The notes: generated by a model not told the origin, from the letters alone. A stretch of 13,371 nt of DNA from an uncultured Fidelibacterota bacterium (GCA_937862595.1 CALMFL010000282.1:1-13371); one strand, 5' to 3'; positions 6,122 through 13,371 are shown, counted from the stretch's first letter. Numbers and translations are program-made.

Positions 6122-7081
6122 ATGAACTATACACAACTGGGAGCGCGCGGTCCTGTCGTCTCAACCATCGGGTTCGGGGCCTGGGCCATCGGGGGCATGA
6201 ACTGGGGGAAGACCGACGACGAGGTTTCTAAGACCGCGCTTCGGAAAGCCGTCGAGAACGGCGTGACCTTCATTGATACCGCCGATGTCTACGGGTTCGG
6301 CCATTCCGAGAGTCTGATCCGGGAGGTGCTGGAGGAGCTCGGGGTCAAGGACAAGATCGTCGTGGCCACCAAGGCCGGGAACGATTTTTACAACGCCACG
6401 AAGGAAGACGACGCCGGCTACGGCACGATCCGCCAGAATGCCGGGTACGACTATATCATTTCGGCTGCGGAAAAAAGCCTGAAGCGCCTGAACACGGATG
6501 CGCTGGATATTCTGCAACTGCACAGTCCCGACACCGAAAAGCTCCGCCGGGACGAACCCTGGCGGGCGCTGGAAAAACTCAAGAAGGACGGCAAGATCAA
6601 GCACGCCGGCTGGAGCGTCCAGTCCTTCGGCGAAAAATCGCAGGCCTTCCTTCTGGATGAGCACCGCGATCTGCTGGACGTGGTCCAGGTCCGCTATAAT
6701 CTGCTGGAACGGGACGCGGAAGAGGTATTGTTCAAAAAAACCCTGGAGTACGGGATCGGCGTGATCGTAAGGATCCCTCTCCTTTTCGGCTTTTTGACCG
6801 GGAAGTTCGACAAGAACACCCGTTTCGACAGCGAAGACCACCGAAGCATGAACCTGTCGCCGGAAAAACTGCAGGCCTATCTGGACCAGCTTGAAAAGAT
6901 GGACCCGCTGTATGAAAAATATCCCGGTCAGACAAAGGCGCAGCTTGCCCTGCGTTTCTGCATTACCCATCCGGCAACCCATGTCGCCATTCCGGGCGCA
7001 AAAACGGAAAAGCAAGTCCTTGACAATATCGCCGCATCCGATCTGGGGCCCCTGCCGGAAGGCGATATTCCACAATTATGA
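6122..7081 (+). CDS. Aldo/keto reductase
   Basis: A 319-residue cytosolic NAD(P)H-dependent oxidoreductase with the complete catalytic tetrad D52, Y58, K84 and H134. The barrel is recognisable from GFGAWAIGG (17-25), FIDTADVYG (50-58), VATKAG (81-86) and LQLHSP (131-136). The C-terminal cofactor-binding segment HPATHVAIPGAKTEKQVLDNI (283-303) is characteristic of the family. It has no ferredoxin extension and belongs to a different subfamily from the reductase at 1719-2858. I start at 6122 because AAAGGAG lies just upstream and the conserved first strand begins there. An in-frame ATG at 6107 would add five residues and would itself contain that ribosome binding site. It is the last gene of the plus-strand unit, and the stop is 52 bases from the convergent hprK stop. 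The substrate is unknown. Confidence 0.93.
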   Translation: MNYTQLGARGPVVSTIGFGAWAIGGMNWGKTDDEVSKTALRKAVENGVTFIDTADVYGFGHSESLIREVLEELGVKDKIVVATKAGNDFYNATKEDDAGYGTIRQNAGYDYIISAAEKSLKRLNTDALDILQLHSPDTEKLRRDEPWRALEKLKKDGKIKHAGWSVQSFGEKSQAFLLDEHRDLLDVVQVRYNLLERDAEEVLFKKTLEYGIGVIVRIPLLFGFLTGKFDKNTRFDSEDHRSMNLSPEKLQAYLDQLEKMDPLYEKYPGQTKAQLALRFCITHPATHVAIPGAKTEKQVLDNIAASDLGPLPEGDIPQL

Positions 7082-7098
7082 TCATTCCGGGATAGATG

Positions 7099-7134
7099 AA
7101 AAAAATGCAGAGATGCAGCATGCTGCATCTCTGC
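7099..7134 (-). terminator. Strong intrinsic terminator of the hprK operon (perfect 28-base palindrome)
   Basis: Positions 7107-7134 form a perfect palindrome whose half-site is GCAGAGATGCAGCA. It begins at the last base of the hprK TAG stop codon (7136-7134). On the minus strand it is followed by A and seven Ts (7105-7099), a textbook Rho-independent terminator for the hprK operon. In the plus direction it follows the aldo/keto reductase stop but has no T-run, so termination there would be weaker. Confidence 0.85.
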
Positions 7135-8108
7135 TACTCCGTATCCCCCTCAATGATCTCGTCATTCAGGTTGATGGATTTTTTCTTGAGCTGTTTCAGG
7201 AGCTTTTCCTGCATTTCCTTTGCCGGATCTTCGCCGTACAGTTTCAGGAGATAGGTCAGGGCAATGGTTTCCACGATCACGGAAATGTTTTTTCCGGGAT
7301 TGATGGGGAGGCGGATATGCGGGATATCGACCCCCAGGATCGTTGTGAACTCCTCGTTCAATCCGAAGCGTTCATAATCCTGGTTGGGGTCCCAGTGCAG
7401 GAGTTCGATCATCAGTTCGACGCGTTTCTGGACACGCACGGCCCGGGCGCCGAAGATCTTGCGGATATTGACGATCCCCAGGCCGCGGACTTCGATGGTA
7501 TCCTGAAGCAGTTCTTCCGGTTTCCCGATAAGCACGTTCTTCGCGGTGCGCTGGATGTTCACGACATCGTCGGCGACGAGCCGGTGGCCGCGCTCCACGA
7601 TGTCCAGCGCGATCTCGCTTTTCCCGATGCCGCTTTTCCCGGTCAGCAGAATGCCGACGCCGTATATGTCCACCAGTCCGCCGTGGATTGTGGTGGTGGG
7701 AGCGAACTTGATGTAAAGATAGGTGCCGATATCCTGCAGGAACTGCATGATATTGATCTCCGTCTGAAGCAGGGGAACGCCCATTTCCGTCGCCAGTTCG
7801 ATAATGATGGGCTGGATCTCCGGAATGTCCACAAAGATCACGCCGGGGACCTTATAGGAGTACATTTTTCGGAAAATGCTCTCCATGGCGCTTGGAGAAA
7901 GCGTGGAGACGAACTGCATCTCCTTCTTGCTGAAGACCTGTAGCTTGTGTTTCGGGAAATCCTCCCAGAACCCGGTCAGCTCCAGGCCCGGAATGTTCAG
8001 GGCCGACGAGGTGACGGGCGTTTCATCCCCGACCTCGGGATTGATCTGGACAAGCTGTAATTTACTCTTCGTCTCCCGAATAAGGTCTTTGATCGTTAGC
8101 TTTTTCAT
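7134..8108 (-). CDS. hprK: HPr kinase/phosphorylase
   Basis: A 324-residue protein matching HprK along its full length. The N-terminal domain (about 1-130) opens with LTIKDLI, typical of the family. The kinase core has H142 in TIHGG, the P-loop G157-KSGIGKS-164, the paired acids D180-D181 in LVADD and the HprK signature around E206 (IEVRGLGIVNI, 205-215). HprK phosphorylates and dephosphorylates a regulatory serine of HPr or an HPr-like protein. In Firmicutes this drives catabolite repression; in many Gram-negative groups it regulates incomplete phosphotransferase pathways. No HPr or EIIA gene is in the window. The ATG at 8108 lies 47 bases inside hpf, and AAAGGAC is 15 bases or more upstream, longer than ideal, so translation is probably coupled to hpf. 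It is the last gene before the terminator at 7099-7134. Confidence 0.95.
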   Translation of the reverse strand: MKKLTIKDLIRETKSKLQLVQINPEVGDETPVTSSALNIPGLELTGFWEDFPKHKLQVFSKKEMQFVSTLSPSAMESIFRKMYSYKVPGVIFVDIPEIQPIIIELATEMGVPLLQTEINIMQFLQDIGTYLYIKFAPTTTIHGGLVDIYGVGILLTGKSGIGKSEIALDIVERGHRLVADDVVNIQRTAKNVLIGKPEELLQDTIEVRGLGIVNIRKIFGARAVRVQKRVELMIELLHWDPNQDYERFGLNEEFTTILGVDIPHIRLPINPGKNISVIVETIALTYLLKLYGEDPAKEMQEKLLKQLKKKSINLNDEIIEGDTE

Positions 8109-8397
8109 GTTTTGTTTTGAATTGTCCTTTGTATTTTTGTAATTGCCGTACCATTTTTTCGACCGCGATATCGACGCTCTTGGTCAGTTCTTCATCTTTT
8201 TCATGTATGGTAAGGGTTTTAAGCGGCGCGTTGACGACGATCTCTGTCATATACTCGTAATCTTTGATGCGTTCCAGCACGACCTGAGCGGACGTGATGC
8301 GATCAAAGACCTTCAGCATACGCTGGATCTCATTTTCCACGTATTTGCGGGTTTCTTCGGAGATAGTAAAATGCCTTGCCGTGATTAAGATCTTCAT
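8062..8397 (-). CDS. hpf: Ribosome hibernation-promoting factor (HPF/YfiA family, short form)
   Basis: A 111-residue protein with the HPF/YfiA beta-alpha-beta-beta-beta-alpha pattern: an opening strand MKILITARHFTISEETRKYVENEI, a central strand around VVLERIKDYEYMTEIVVNAP (39-58) and a basic C-terminal helix KMVRQLQKYKGQFKTKH (81-97). The family binds the 30S decoding region and inactivates ribosomes as 70S or 100S particles when growth slows. This is the short form, lacking the dimerising C-terminal domain of long HPF. A clear AAGGAG site precedes the ATG at 8397. The last 15 residues are encoded in the 47-base overlap with the start of hprK and are hydrophilic and probably unstructured. It lies 74 AT-rich bases after xerC. 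Proximity of hpf and hprK also occurs in proteobacterial rpoN clusters. Confidence 0.93.
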   Translation of the reverse strand: MKILITARHFTISEETRKYVENEIQRMLKVFDRITSAQVVLERIKDYEYMTEIVVNAPLKTLTIHEKDEELTKSVDIAVEKMVRQLQKYKGQFKTKHEKANDQRPYSGDEE

Positions 8398-8471
8398 AGC
8401 GTTCTCCTTTTTGTTCTCTTTTTAATTGACCATGAAAAAATATACAACAATATTTTTTTAAAATGAAAAAC

Positions 8472-9398
8472 TTAATGGTCATTTTTCTTCTTGTCCGCCC
8501 GGGGATGCGCCTTGTCGTAGGCGCTCTTCAGGCGATCGGTCCGCACATGGGTGTAGACCTGGGTTGTTGAAAGGCTTTCATGCCCCAGCATCATCCGCAC
8601 CGATTCGAGGTCCGCGCCGGCGTCCAGCAGGTGGGTCGCGAAACTGTGACGCAGGACGTGCGGACTGTTCTTCCTGGCGCCGTCCGAAACGGTCCGGAGG
8701 TATTTTTCGATCCTGAGGCGTACGTTACGGGTCGATATCTTGTTGCCCAGGCGCGACAGGAAGAGCGGATCTTCTCTTCCGGGACGCCCGAACTCCGTTT
8801 CGTAAAAACGAAGGTAGGTTTCGAGGGCTTTTCGGCCGGAATCCCCCAGGGGCAGGACGCGCTGCTTGTTGCCTTTCCCGAGGACCGTGAGCAGCATGTT
8901 GTTGAACTGGATATCCTTGAGCCGCAGGTTCATCAGTTCGCTCAGGCGGATCCCGCTTCCGTAAAAAAGTTCGATCATGGCCGCATCGCGTGCGGTAATG
9001 AAGTCCGTCGCGTCGAGCTCGTCAAAAAGCCGCGCGGTCTGTTCCTTGCTCAGCACGGTCGGGAGGTTCCGGGGGATCCGGGGGGACTTGATGGCGTAAG
9101 CGGGGTTCTTTTCTATCCATTTTCGTTTCAGGGCATATTTAAAAAAGGATTTCAGGGCCGCCAGTTTGCGCGCGGCGGAACGTGCGGCATACCTGTTCTC
9201 GGTCAGCATGCCGAGGAAATGCCGGATCGAGACCTTGTCGACATCCTTCATCGCCACCTCGTCCCGCCCGAAATACTCGCAGCAAAAGGCATAGAACTGC
9301 GCCATATCCCGGCGGTAGGCATCCAGAGTATGTTCCGAGTACGAACGTACCGAGCGCATGTATTTGAGATAATCCTCGATGGCGTTGATGAAGGTCAT
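8472..9398 (-). CDS. xerC: Tyrosine recombinase, XerC/XerD family
   Basis: A 308-residue site-specific recombinase of standard Xer length. The N-terminal SAM-like DNA-binding domain (about 1-95) contains the typical SVRSYSEHTLDAYRRDMAQFYAFC. The catalytic domain has the full set R151 (GSGIRLSEL), K175 (LGKGNKQR), H247-x2-R250 (HVLRHSFATHLL), H273 (LGHESLSTTQ) and the nucleophile Y282 (VYTHV). The C-terminal YDKAHPRA (294-301) is characteristic of XerC/XerD, which resolve chromosome dimers at dif. No dif-like site was noticed nearby, and integron or phage context is absent, so a housekeeping role is likely. XerC and XerD cannot be separated reliably by eye. GAGGGA precedes the ATG; the gap to rluD is 17 bases. 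Confidence 0.93.
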   Translation of the reverse strand: MTFINAIEDYLKYMRSVRSYSEHTLDAYRRDMAQFYAFCCEYFGRDEVAMKDVDKVSIRHFLGMLTENRYAARSAARKLAALKSFFKYALKRKWIEKNPAYAIKSPRIPRNLPTVLSKEQTARLFDELDATDFITARDAAMIELFYGSGIRLSELMNLRLKDIQFNNMLLTVLGKGNKQRVLPLGDSGRKALETYLRFYETEFGRPGREDPLFLSRLGNKISTRNVRLRIEKYLRTVSDGARKNSPHVLRHSFATHLLDAGADLESVRMMLGHESLSTTQVYTHVRTDRLKSAYDKAHPRADKKKNDH

Positions 9399-9415
9399 GC
9401 TGTTCCCTCGCGGGG

Positions 9416-10444
9416 TTAGTCTTCCGGAGCGGCGGGGTGCGGAGCTCTGAGATAGGACAAAAGCCGCTCCATATCTTCCGGAAGCGGCGCAATCACGCGC
9501 ATCGGCTGGCGGGTCACGGGGTGCTCAAAGCGCATCTCGGAACAATGCAGCGCCTGCCGGTCGATCAGGTCGAGGAGATGAATGGCCGCGGAGCGCTGGC
9601 GGGGAGAAAGGCTCCCCAGCTTCTGGGTGCGCCCGCCGTAAACGATATCCCCGAAGACCGGATGCCCCAGATCGCTCATGTGCACCCGGATCTGATGGGT
9701 CCGCCCCGTCATGATCTGAACCCGGACAAGACTGATAAAATCGAAGGATTCCAGCACTTCGTAACGGGTTTCAGCCGGCTTGCCGAAGCGCTCGTCCTTG
9801 TACGCGGCGTATTTCTGACGGTCGTTCTTATGCCGTCCGATATAGCGTGTCGTAACGCCCGATCTTTCGGAAAACGTCCCCCATACGATGGCGGTATAGA
9901 ATTTCTCGATATGGCGGTATTCGAATTTGCGGGACATTTTGTTGTGCGAATTGTTGTTTTTGGCCGCAATGATGGCGCCCGAGGTTTCCTTGTCCAGGCG
10001 GTGAACGATGCCGGGACGATAGTCCCCGCCGATATTCGAAAGGGAGGTGCAGCGGTGCGCCAGCGCATTGACCAGGGTGCCGGTGCGGTTCCCCACGGCG
10101 GGATGCACGACCAGTCCGGGCGGCTTATTGATCACGATCAGGTCGTCGTCCTCATAGATCACATCCAGGGGGATGTTCTCCGGTTCGACCGCCAGGGGAA
10201 CGAAACGCGGGATGCGTACGACGATCATGTCTTTGGGCGCAACCTTGTATGCGGCCTTGGTGACGGTTTCCCGGTTGACCGCGATCAGTCCGCGTTCAAG
10301 AAGCTCCTGGACCTTGTTCCGGGAAATGTCTTTTACCGATTCGGTGATAAAGGTGTCGATACGCGTGGGTTTTTGCGCCGCACGCACGGCAATGCAATAG
10401 GTGTCGAACCCATCGGTCTCGGTCATAAGGAGCTCGTTCATCAT
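9416..10444 (-). CDS. rluD: RluD-family ribosomal large-subunit pseudouridine synthase
   Basis: A 342-residue RluA/RluD-family enzyme that isomerises uridine to pseudouridine in 23S rRNA. An N-terminal S4 RNA-binding domain (about 27-76, ISRNKVQELLERGLIAVN) precedes the synthase domain. The synthase domain contains the catalytic D151 in the family signature GIVHRLDKETSG (145-156), INKPPGLVVHP (105-115) and TGRTHQIRVH (246-255). S4 domain plus overall length favour RluD (helix 69 of 23S rRNA), but RluD against RluC or paralogues is not proven. The frame stays open far upstream inside lspA, but that part is a shadow. I start at the ATG at 10444, which overlaps the lspA stop as ATGA. ATGs at 10441 and 10426 are alternatives, and none has a strong Shine-Dalgarno, so coupling to lspA is likely. 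Confidence 0.92.
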   Translation of the reverse strand: MMNELLMTETDGFDTYCIAVRAAQKPTRIDTFITESVKDISRNKVQELLERGLIAVNRETVTKAAYKVAPKDMIVVRIPRFVPLAVEPENIPLDVIYEDDDLIVINKPPGLVVHPAVGNRTGTLVNALAHRCTSLSNIGGDYRPGIVHRLDKETSGAIIAAKNNNSHNKMSRKFEYRHIEKFYTAIVWGTFSERSGVTTRYIGRHKNDRQKYAAYKDERFGKPAETRYEVLESFDFISLVRVQIMTGRTHQIRVHMSDLGHPVFGDIVYGGRTQKLGSLSPRQRSAAIHLLDLIDRQALHCSEMRFEHPVTRQPMRVIAPLPEDMERLLSYLRAPHPAAPED

Positions 10445-10983
10445 GCGTTTTCTGAATGGTTTTCTTTCAGACCCCGTTTGATCCTGATCTCTTCCGCCAG
10501 GGTGAAGATCAGGTATAAGGCGACGCCGACCGTGATGCAGGAATCGGCGACATTGAAGATCGCGAAGGGATTGAAGGGCCAGAACCCGAAATCCACCTTG
10601 ATGAAATCGGTGACCCGGTCGCGGGTGAAACGATCGATGAAGTTCCCGATCGCGCCCGAAAAGATCAGGGTGAAGGCAAAATAATTTATGATGTGTCCGG
10701 GATTTTCCTTTAGAATGCGGTAGAAAAAATACAGGATGAAGAGCAGGGCGAAAATGGATACGTATTTCAGCATGGGAATGGGAATGCTGAATGCCACCCC
10801 CGTGTTTTCGGCATGGGTGAAGCTCAGCCAGTTCCCGGCGACCGGAATATCTTCCCAGGAATAAAAGTCTTCCATCGGCAGCTCTGTCCGGATCCGGTGT
10901 TTGCTCCACTGGTCCAGGCCGACCAAGGCCAGGAACAGGACGAGACACAGGGTCAGCAGGAAAACGGTCTGTTTTTTGTTCAT
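10441..10983 (-). CDS. lspA: Lipoprotein signal peptidase (signal peptidase II)
   Basis: A 180-residue inner-membrane aspartic protease that removes signal peptides from diacylglyceryl-modified prolipoproteins. It has four hydrophobic segments (near 6-23, 71-89, 99-117, 142-162). It also has the conserved N60-TGVAF box, and the catalytic aspartates D126 in NFIDR-x5-VTDF and D147 in FNVADSCI. I place the start at 10983: GGGGAC (10992-10987) lies just upstream, the hydrophobic segment follows MNKKQ directly, and the ATG overlaps the exporter stop as ATGA. An in-frame ATG at 11013 would add ten residues that lie inside the exporter gene. The position between an envelope exporter and rluD fits the frequent lspA-rluD pairing in bacteria. 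Confidence 0.95.
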   Translation of the reverse strand: MNKKQTVFLLTLCLVLFLALVGLDQWSKHRIRTELPMEDFYSWEDIPVAGNWLSFTHAENTGVAFSIPIPMLKYVSIFALLFILYFFYRILKENPGHIINYFAFTLIFSGAIGNFIDRFTRDRVTDFIKVDFGFWPFNPFAIFNVADSCITVGVALYLIFTLAEEIRIKRGLKENHSENA

Positions 10984-13088
10984 GATGTCCCCGTGGTTTT
11001 TTTCGTTCGCCATTTAAAGTATCCCCGGAGCATGGTCGGAAGAAGCGTGAGGCTCAGGAACATGGAGAGCAGCATCGAGACCCAGGTCATAATGGAGACA
11101 TCCAGGTGAATGCTCAGGGGCGTCCATACCAGGGCCGTCATGCCCAGCGCAAGCCCCAGCGCGTTCGCCATGATCGGACGCGCGGCGTAATCGAAAGCTT
11201 TCTCGATATCGCCCAGTTTCAGTGCGACCGACGAAAGGTGAATGGCGTAATCGATCCCGATCCCGATGGAAATGCTGAAGACGACCGCCGTAAGCAGGGT
11301 CAGCGAAAGTCCCGATATCCCGAGGAATCCGTAGAGGAACCAGGTCGTGGTCAGAATGGGAACAAGGGAGATCAGCACGGGGAAAACGCCGCCGAAGGTG
11401 ATAAAGAGAAGAATGAACATGACGACGGTCGAAGCGATCAGGGTGTTCTTCAGATTCGTGATCATGTTCTGATTAAGGTCTTCCATGATATACGACATGC
11501 CCGTGATCGCCATGGCCGCGCCCTCGGGCTGGACCGAATCCACGATGCGGCGCATCTCCACGAGGTCCGATGTCGTAAGTTCCCGCGGAATGACGATGAT
11601 CTTCAGCGCCTGCTCGTCCAGGTCGATCATATGCTTCAGCGGCATGTCCTTTTGCTGCAGCAGGTCGCTCAGGATCGTGCGTTCCGGAGAAAAGTAGCGC
11701 ATCATCCGGAACATGGGCTGGTTCAGGAGTTCATCGATTATATCATAGGGCGAAATTACTTTGGCGTAGGCGGTCAGGCTGTCGCACATGCTCTGCACCG
11801 CCGATTTCAGCGCGGGGTCAAGAATGTCGGTTTCGTGCCGGATAAAGATATAGACCGGCATGCTTCCGCCCTGCACTTCGGTGATGGCGAGGGCGCTCTG
11901 GACCACGTCAGTGGATTTCTTGAACATGGAGAGCTGATTGAAATCCGTGCGCACATGCGGCGCTCCGGCGGTGCCGGCAAGCACCACCAGCGCAAGAATG
12001 AGCAGGGACGGGAGCCCCCAGAGCTTTTTCAGTCCGGCCCCCTTGATCCTGGCGGGGATGATATCTTCAGGTTTAAAGTTTACCTTGTTGATGAACAGGA
12101 GCGGCAGCACGAACCAGGTCGCGATGCCCGCGGCGGCGATACCGGAAGACGTAAAGATCGCCAGTTCCCAGACCACGTCCATATCCATGACCAGCAGGGA
12201 CAGGAAGCCCCCCATGGACGTGACCGAGGTAATGATCATCGGGATGCCGACAAAATCGAGAGTGGTGCAAACTGCGTCTTTTTTGTTTTTTCCCTTGCCG
12301 ATCGCCTCCATGTAATGCGAGACGAAATGGAGTCCGTTCGCACTTCCGATCACGAGGGTAAAGATCGGGGCGATCGAGGTGACGATCGAGACCTCCTTTC
12401 CGGACCAGCCCGCCACGCCGAGCGTGATCACGGCGCCGACGATCGCCGGCAGCACCGACATAAAGGTGGCTTTCATGGAGCGCATCTGCAAACGGAAGAC
12501 GATGATCACCAGGAAGATCGCAATGAAGGGCAGATAGCACAGGATCTTCAGAATATATTCCACAAGCCGTTTTTGAAGATAAGCGGTGCCCGTAAGATGG
12601 TAGGACATTTCCGTCCCGGCGAGCAGGGTTTCGATGTGATCGATGCTTTTCCGGCTGATCGCGCTGTCGGAATACAGGGTAAAAAACACCTGCCATTCTC
12701 CCTGATGCAGTTTCAGGGTCGAAAGTTCGTCAAAGAGCTGCTGATCGATCAGTTCGCCCTCCATCACCGGTCCCATGATATATGAGATGCCGGAAAGCGC
12801 GCTCAGGCTGTCATTTAACGCGACGATCATATCGGTGGTCTTGCCGTCAAGGGTGTCCCGCCGGGTATTCAGCATGATCAGCACTTCATCGCCGTTCTCG
12901 AAGACCCGGTTCATGTCGTCAAAGGAAGTTTTGGATAAAGACTTGTTCGGCATAAAGATCATCAGATCGGGATTGACGCGCAGCTGGACCAGTCCCGCAA
13001 AGGAAAAAAGCATCACAAGCGCAAAGAGAACAAAGAAAACCTTATTTCTTTTTTCCATGATATCTGTAAAACGGGAATACCGGGCCAT
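10980..13088 (-). CDS. RND/MMPL-superfamily exporter, probably lipid or envelope related
   Basis: A 702-residue inner-membrane protein with the internally duplicated RND layout. It has TM1 (near 17-34), a periplasmic domain (35-180), five helices (near 182-335), TM7 (357-375), a second periplasmic domain (376-545) and five helices (near 548-684). The length and the block GIGIDYAIHL (609-618) fit the MMPL or hydrophobe-exporter branch rather than the larger AcrB-type drug pumps. The C-terminal half has the membrane acid D613 expected for proton coupling. The equivalent N-terminal block reads GSANGLHFVSHY (248-259), with N251 in place of the acid. The start at 13088 follows GGAAAAAAG and leaves 14 bases after the acyltransferase stop; the frame extends upstream to 13154 but overlaps that gene. 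Neighbouring plsC-like and lspA genes suggest envelope lipid traffic. The substrate is unknown. Confidence 0.88.
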   Translation of the reverse strand: MARYSRFTDIMEKRNKVFFVLFALVMLFSFAGLVQLRVNPDLMIFMPNKSLSKTSFDDMNRVFENGDEVLIMLNTRRDTLDGKTTDMIVALNDSLSALSGISYIMGPVMEGELIDQQLFDELSTLKLHQGEWQVFFTLYSDSAISRKSIDHIETLLAGTEMSYHLTGTAYLQKRLVEYILKILCYLPFIAIFLVIIVFRLQMRSMKATFMSVLPAIVGAVITLGVAGWSGKEVSIVTSIAPIFTLVIGSANGLHFVSHYMEAIGKGKNKKDAVCTTLDFVGIPMIITSVTSMGGFLSLLVMDMDVVWELAIFTSSGIAAAGIATWFVLPLLFINKVNFKPEDIIPARIKGAGLKKLWGLPSLLILALVVLAGTAGAPHVRTDFNQLSMFKKSTDVVQSALAITEVQGGSMPVYIFIRHETDILDPALKSAVQSMCDSLTAYAKVISPYDIIDELLNQPMFRMMRYFSPERTILSDLLQQKDMPLKHMIDLDEQALKIIVIPRELTTSDLVEMRRIVDSVQPEGAAMAITGMSYIMEDLNQNMITNLKNTLIASTVVMFILLFITFGGVFPVLISLVPILTTTWFLYGFLGISGLSLTLLTAVVFSISIGIGIDYAIHLSSVALKLGDIEKAFDYAARPIMANALGLALGMTALVWTPLSIHLDVSIMTWVSMLLSMFLSLTLLPTMLRGYFKWRTKKTTGTS

Positions 13089-13102
13089 CTTTTTTCCGGG
13101 GT

Positions 13103-13371
13103 TTAAGGTTGTTGATGCATCGCTTTCAGATGATCGTGCATAAGCTGGTAACAATGTTCCATTAATTCATGGCGATCCTCATAGGTATAGCCGGCGATAT
13201 CGACGGGCGGAAGTATGTCCATGCGGATGTCGCTGTGCCGGAAGCCCTTGCTTTCGGGCGGCATCATCTCGCGGGGGCCTTTGAGGACGACCGGAACGAT
13301 CGGCATGTTGTTCTGTATCGCCATAACGAAGGCGCCCAGCCGGAAGGGGGCCAGAAGCTGGTCCTTGAAAC
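13103..13371 (-). CDS. 1-acyl-sn-glycerol-3-phosphate acyltransferase-like protein (PlsC family), C-terminal fragment
   Basis: Only the last 88 residues are in the window; the gene enters from the right edge. The visible part contains the block FRLGAFVMAIQNNMPIVPVVLKG, which in PlsC-type acyltransferases follows the FPEGTRS motif. The C-terminal segment then leads to a strand of the type RMDILPPVDIAGY and a terminal helix. The catalytic HX4D and the EGTR motif would lie outside the window, so activity cannot be judged. The family transfers an acyl chain to lysophosphatidic acid at the inner membrane. The stop lies 14 bases before the exporter start, so it heads or belongs to the same operon. 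Confidence 0.82.
   Translation of the reverse strand, partial: FKDQLLAPFRLGAFVMAIQNNMPIVPVVLKGPREMMPPESKGFRHSDIRMDILPPVDIAGYTYEDRHELMEHCYQLMHDHLKAMHQQP

Noticed and set aside
4460..6136. Long open frame (558 codons) on the minus strand opposite the S9 peptidase gene
   Set aside because: It is antisense to a gene with an intact catalytic triad and shows no recognisable domain. Open antisense frames are expected from the codon bias of this sequence.
8435..8458. Hairpin with a 9-bp A-T-only stem between xerC and hpf
   Set aside because: Arms AAAAAATAT and ATATTTTTT pair, but a stem of only A-T pairs is too weak for a terminator, and such pairing is common in AT-rich gaps.
8472..9398. Recombinase as a sign of an integrated mobile element
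   Set aside because: The C-terminal YDKAHPRA, standard length and housekeeping operon point to XerC/XerD. No attachment-site repeats, cargo or phage genes are seen.
10445..10948. Upstream extension of the pseudouridine synthase frame to 510 residues
   Set aside because: The extra 168 residues lie entirely within lspA in another frame and match nothing. The S4 domain begins shortly after the ATG at 10444.
11106..12785. Long open frame (559 codons) on the plus strand opposite the RND exporter gene
   Set aside because: The translation is a low-complexity mix rich in His, Arg, Asp and Gly, typical of the reverse complement of a membrane-protein gene, and the exporter on the other strand is clear.

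Overview
The window looks like a piece of a chromosome from a diderm, probably anaerobic or microaerophilic bacterium. The signs are a class A flavodiiron protein, ferredoxin-type Fe-S domains, lipoprotein signal peptidase, a 12-helix RND exporter and a secreted protein with a signal peptide. Most genes have clear Shine-Dalgarno sequences (AGGAG-like), which argues against typical Bacteroidetes. HprK outside the Firmicutes, and an N-terminus resembling secreted proteins of FCB-type candidate phyla, hint at something like Cloacimonadota. This is a guess from general resemblance, not a placement. No rRNA, tRNA, CRISPR array, transposase or prophage gene is visible.

Left part (1-3368, all minus strand): the N-terminus of a secreted protein leaving the window, an AT-rich 297-base gap, a flavodiiron protein (fprA), an aldo/keto reductase fused to a two-cluster ferredoxin domain, and a small DUF1893 protein. 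The reductase and fprA are 66 bases apart and may be cotranscribed. Together they suggest oxygen or NO handling and redox metabolism.

Middle (3528-7081, plus strand): a compact three-gene unit encoding an MntP-like manganese exporter, a cytosolic S9 prolyl-oligopeptidase-type peptidase and a second aldo/keto reductase of a different subfamily. It diverges from the DUF1893 gene across a 159-base region carrying a degenerate heptanucleotide repeat and a candidate promoter.

Right part (13371-7134, all minus strand): a tightly packed, probably single operon reading plsC-like acyltransferase, RND/MMPL exporter, lspA, RluD-family pseudouridine synthase, xerC/D recombinase, hpf and hprK. Several junctions overlap (ATGA at exporter/lspA and lspA/rluD; 47 bases at hpf/hprK). 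It ends at a perfect 28-base palindrome followed by a T-run, an intrinsic terminator between the convergent units. The set combines envelope lipid and lipoprotein biogenesis with ribosome modification, chromosome resolution, ribosome hibernation and carbon or energy signalling.

Most of the window is ordinary housekeeping content. I see no convincing previously undescribed multi-gene system. The items most worth a second look are a dyad covering the ribosome binding site of the secreted protein, the heptad repeat in the divergent promoter, the asymmetric charge pattern of the RND exporter, and the long hpf/hprK overlap.
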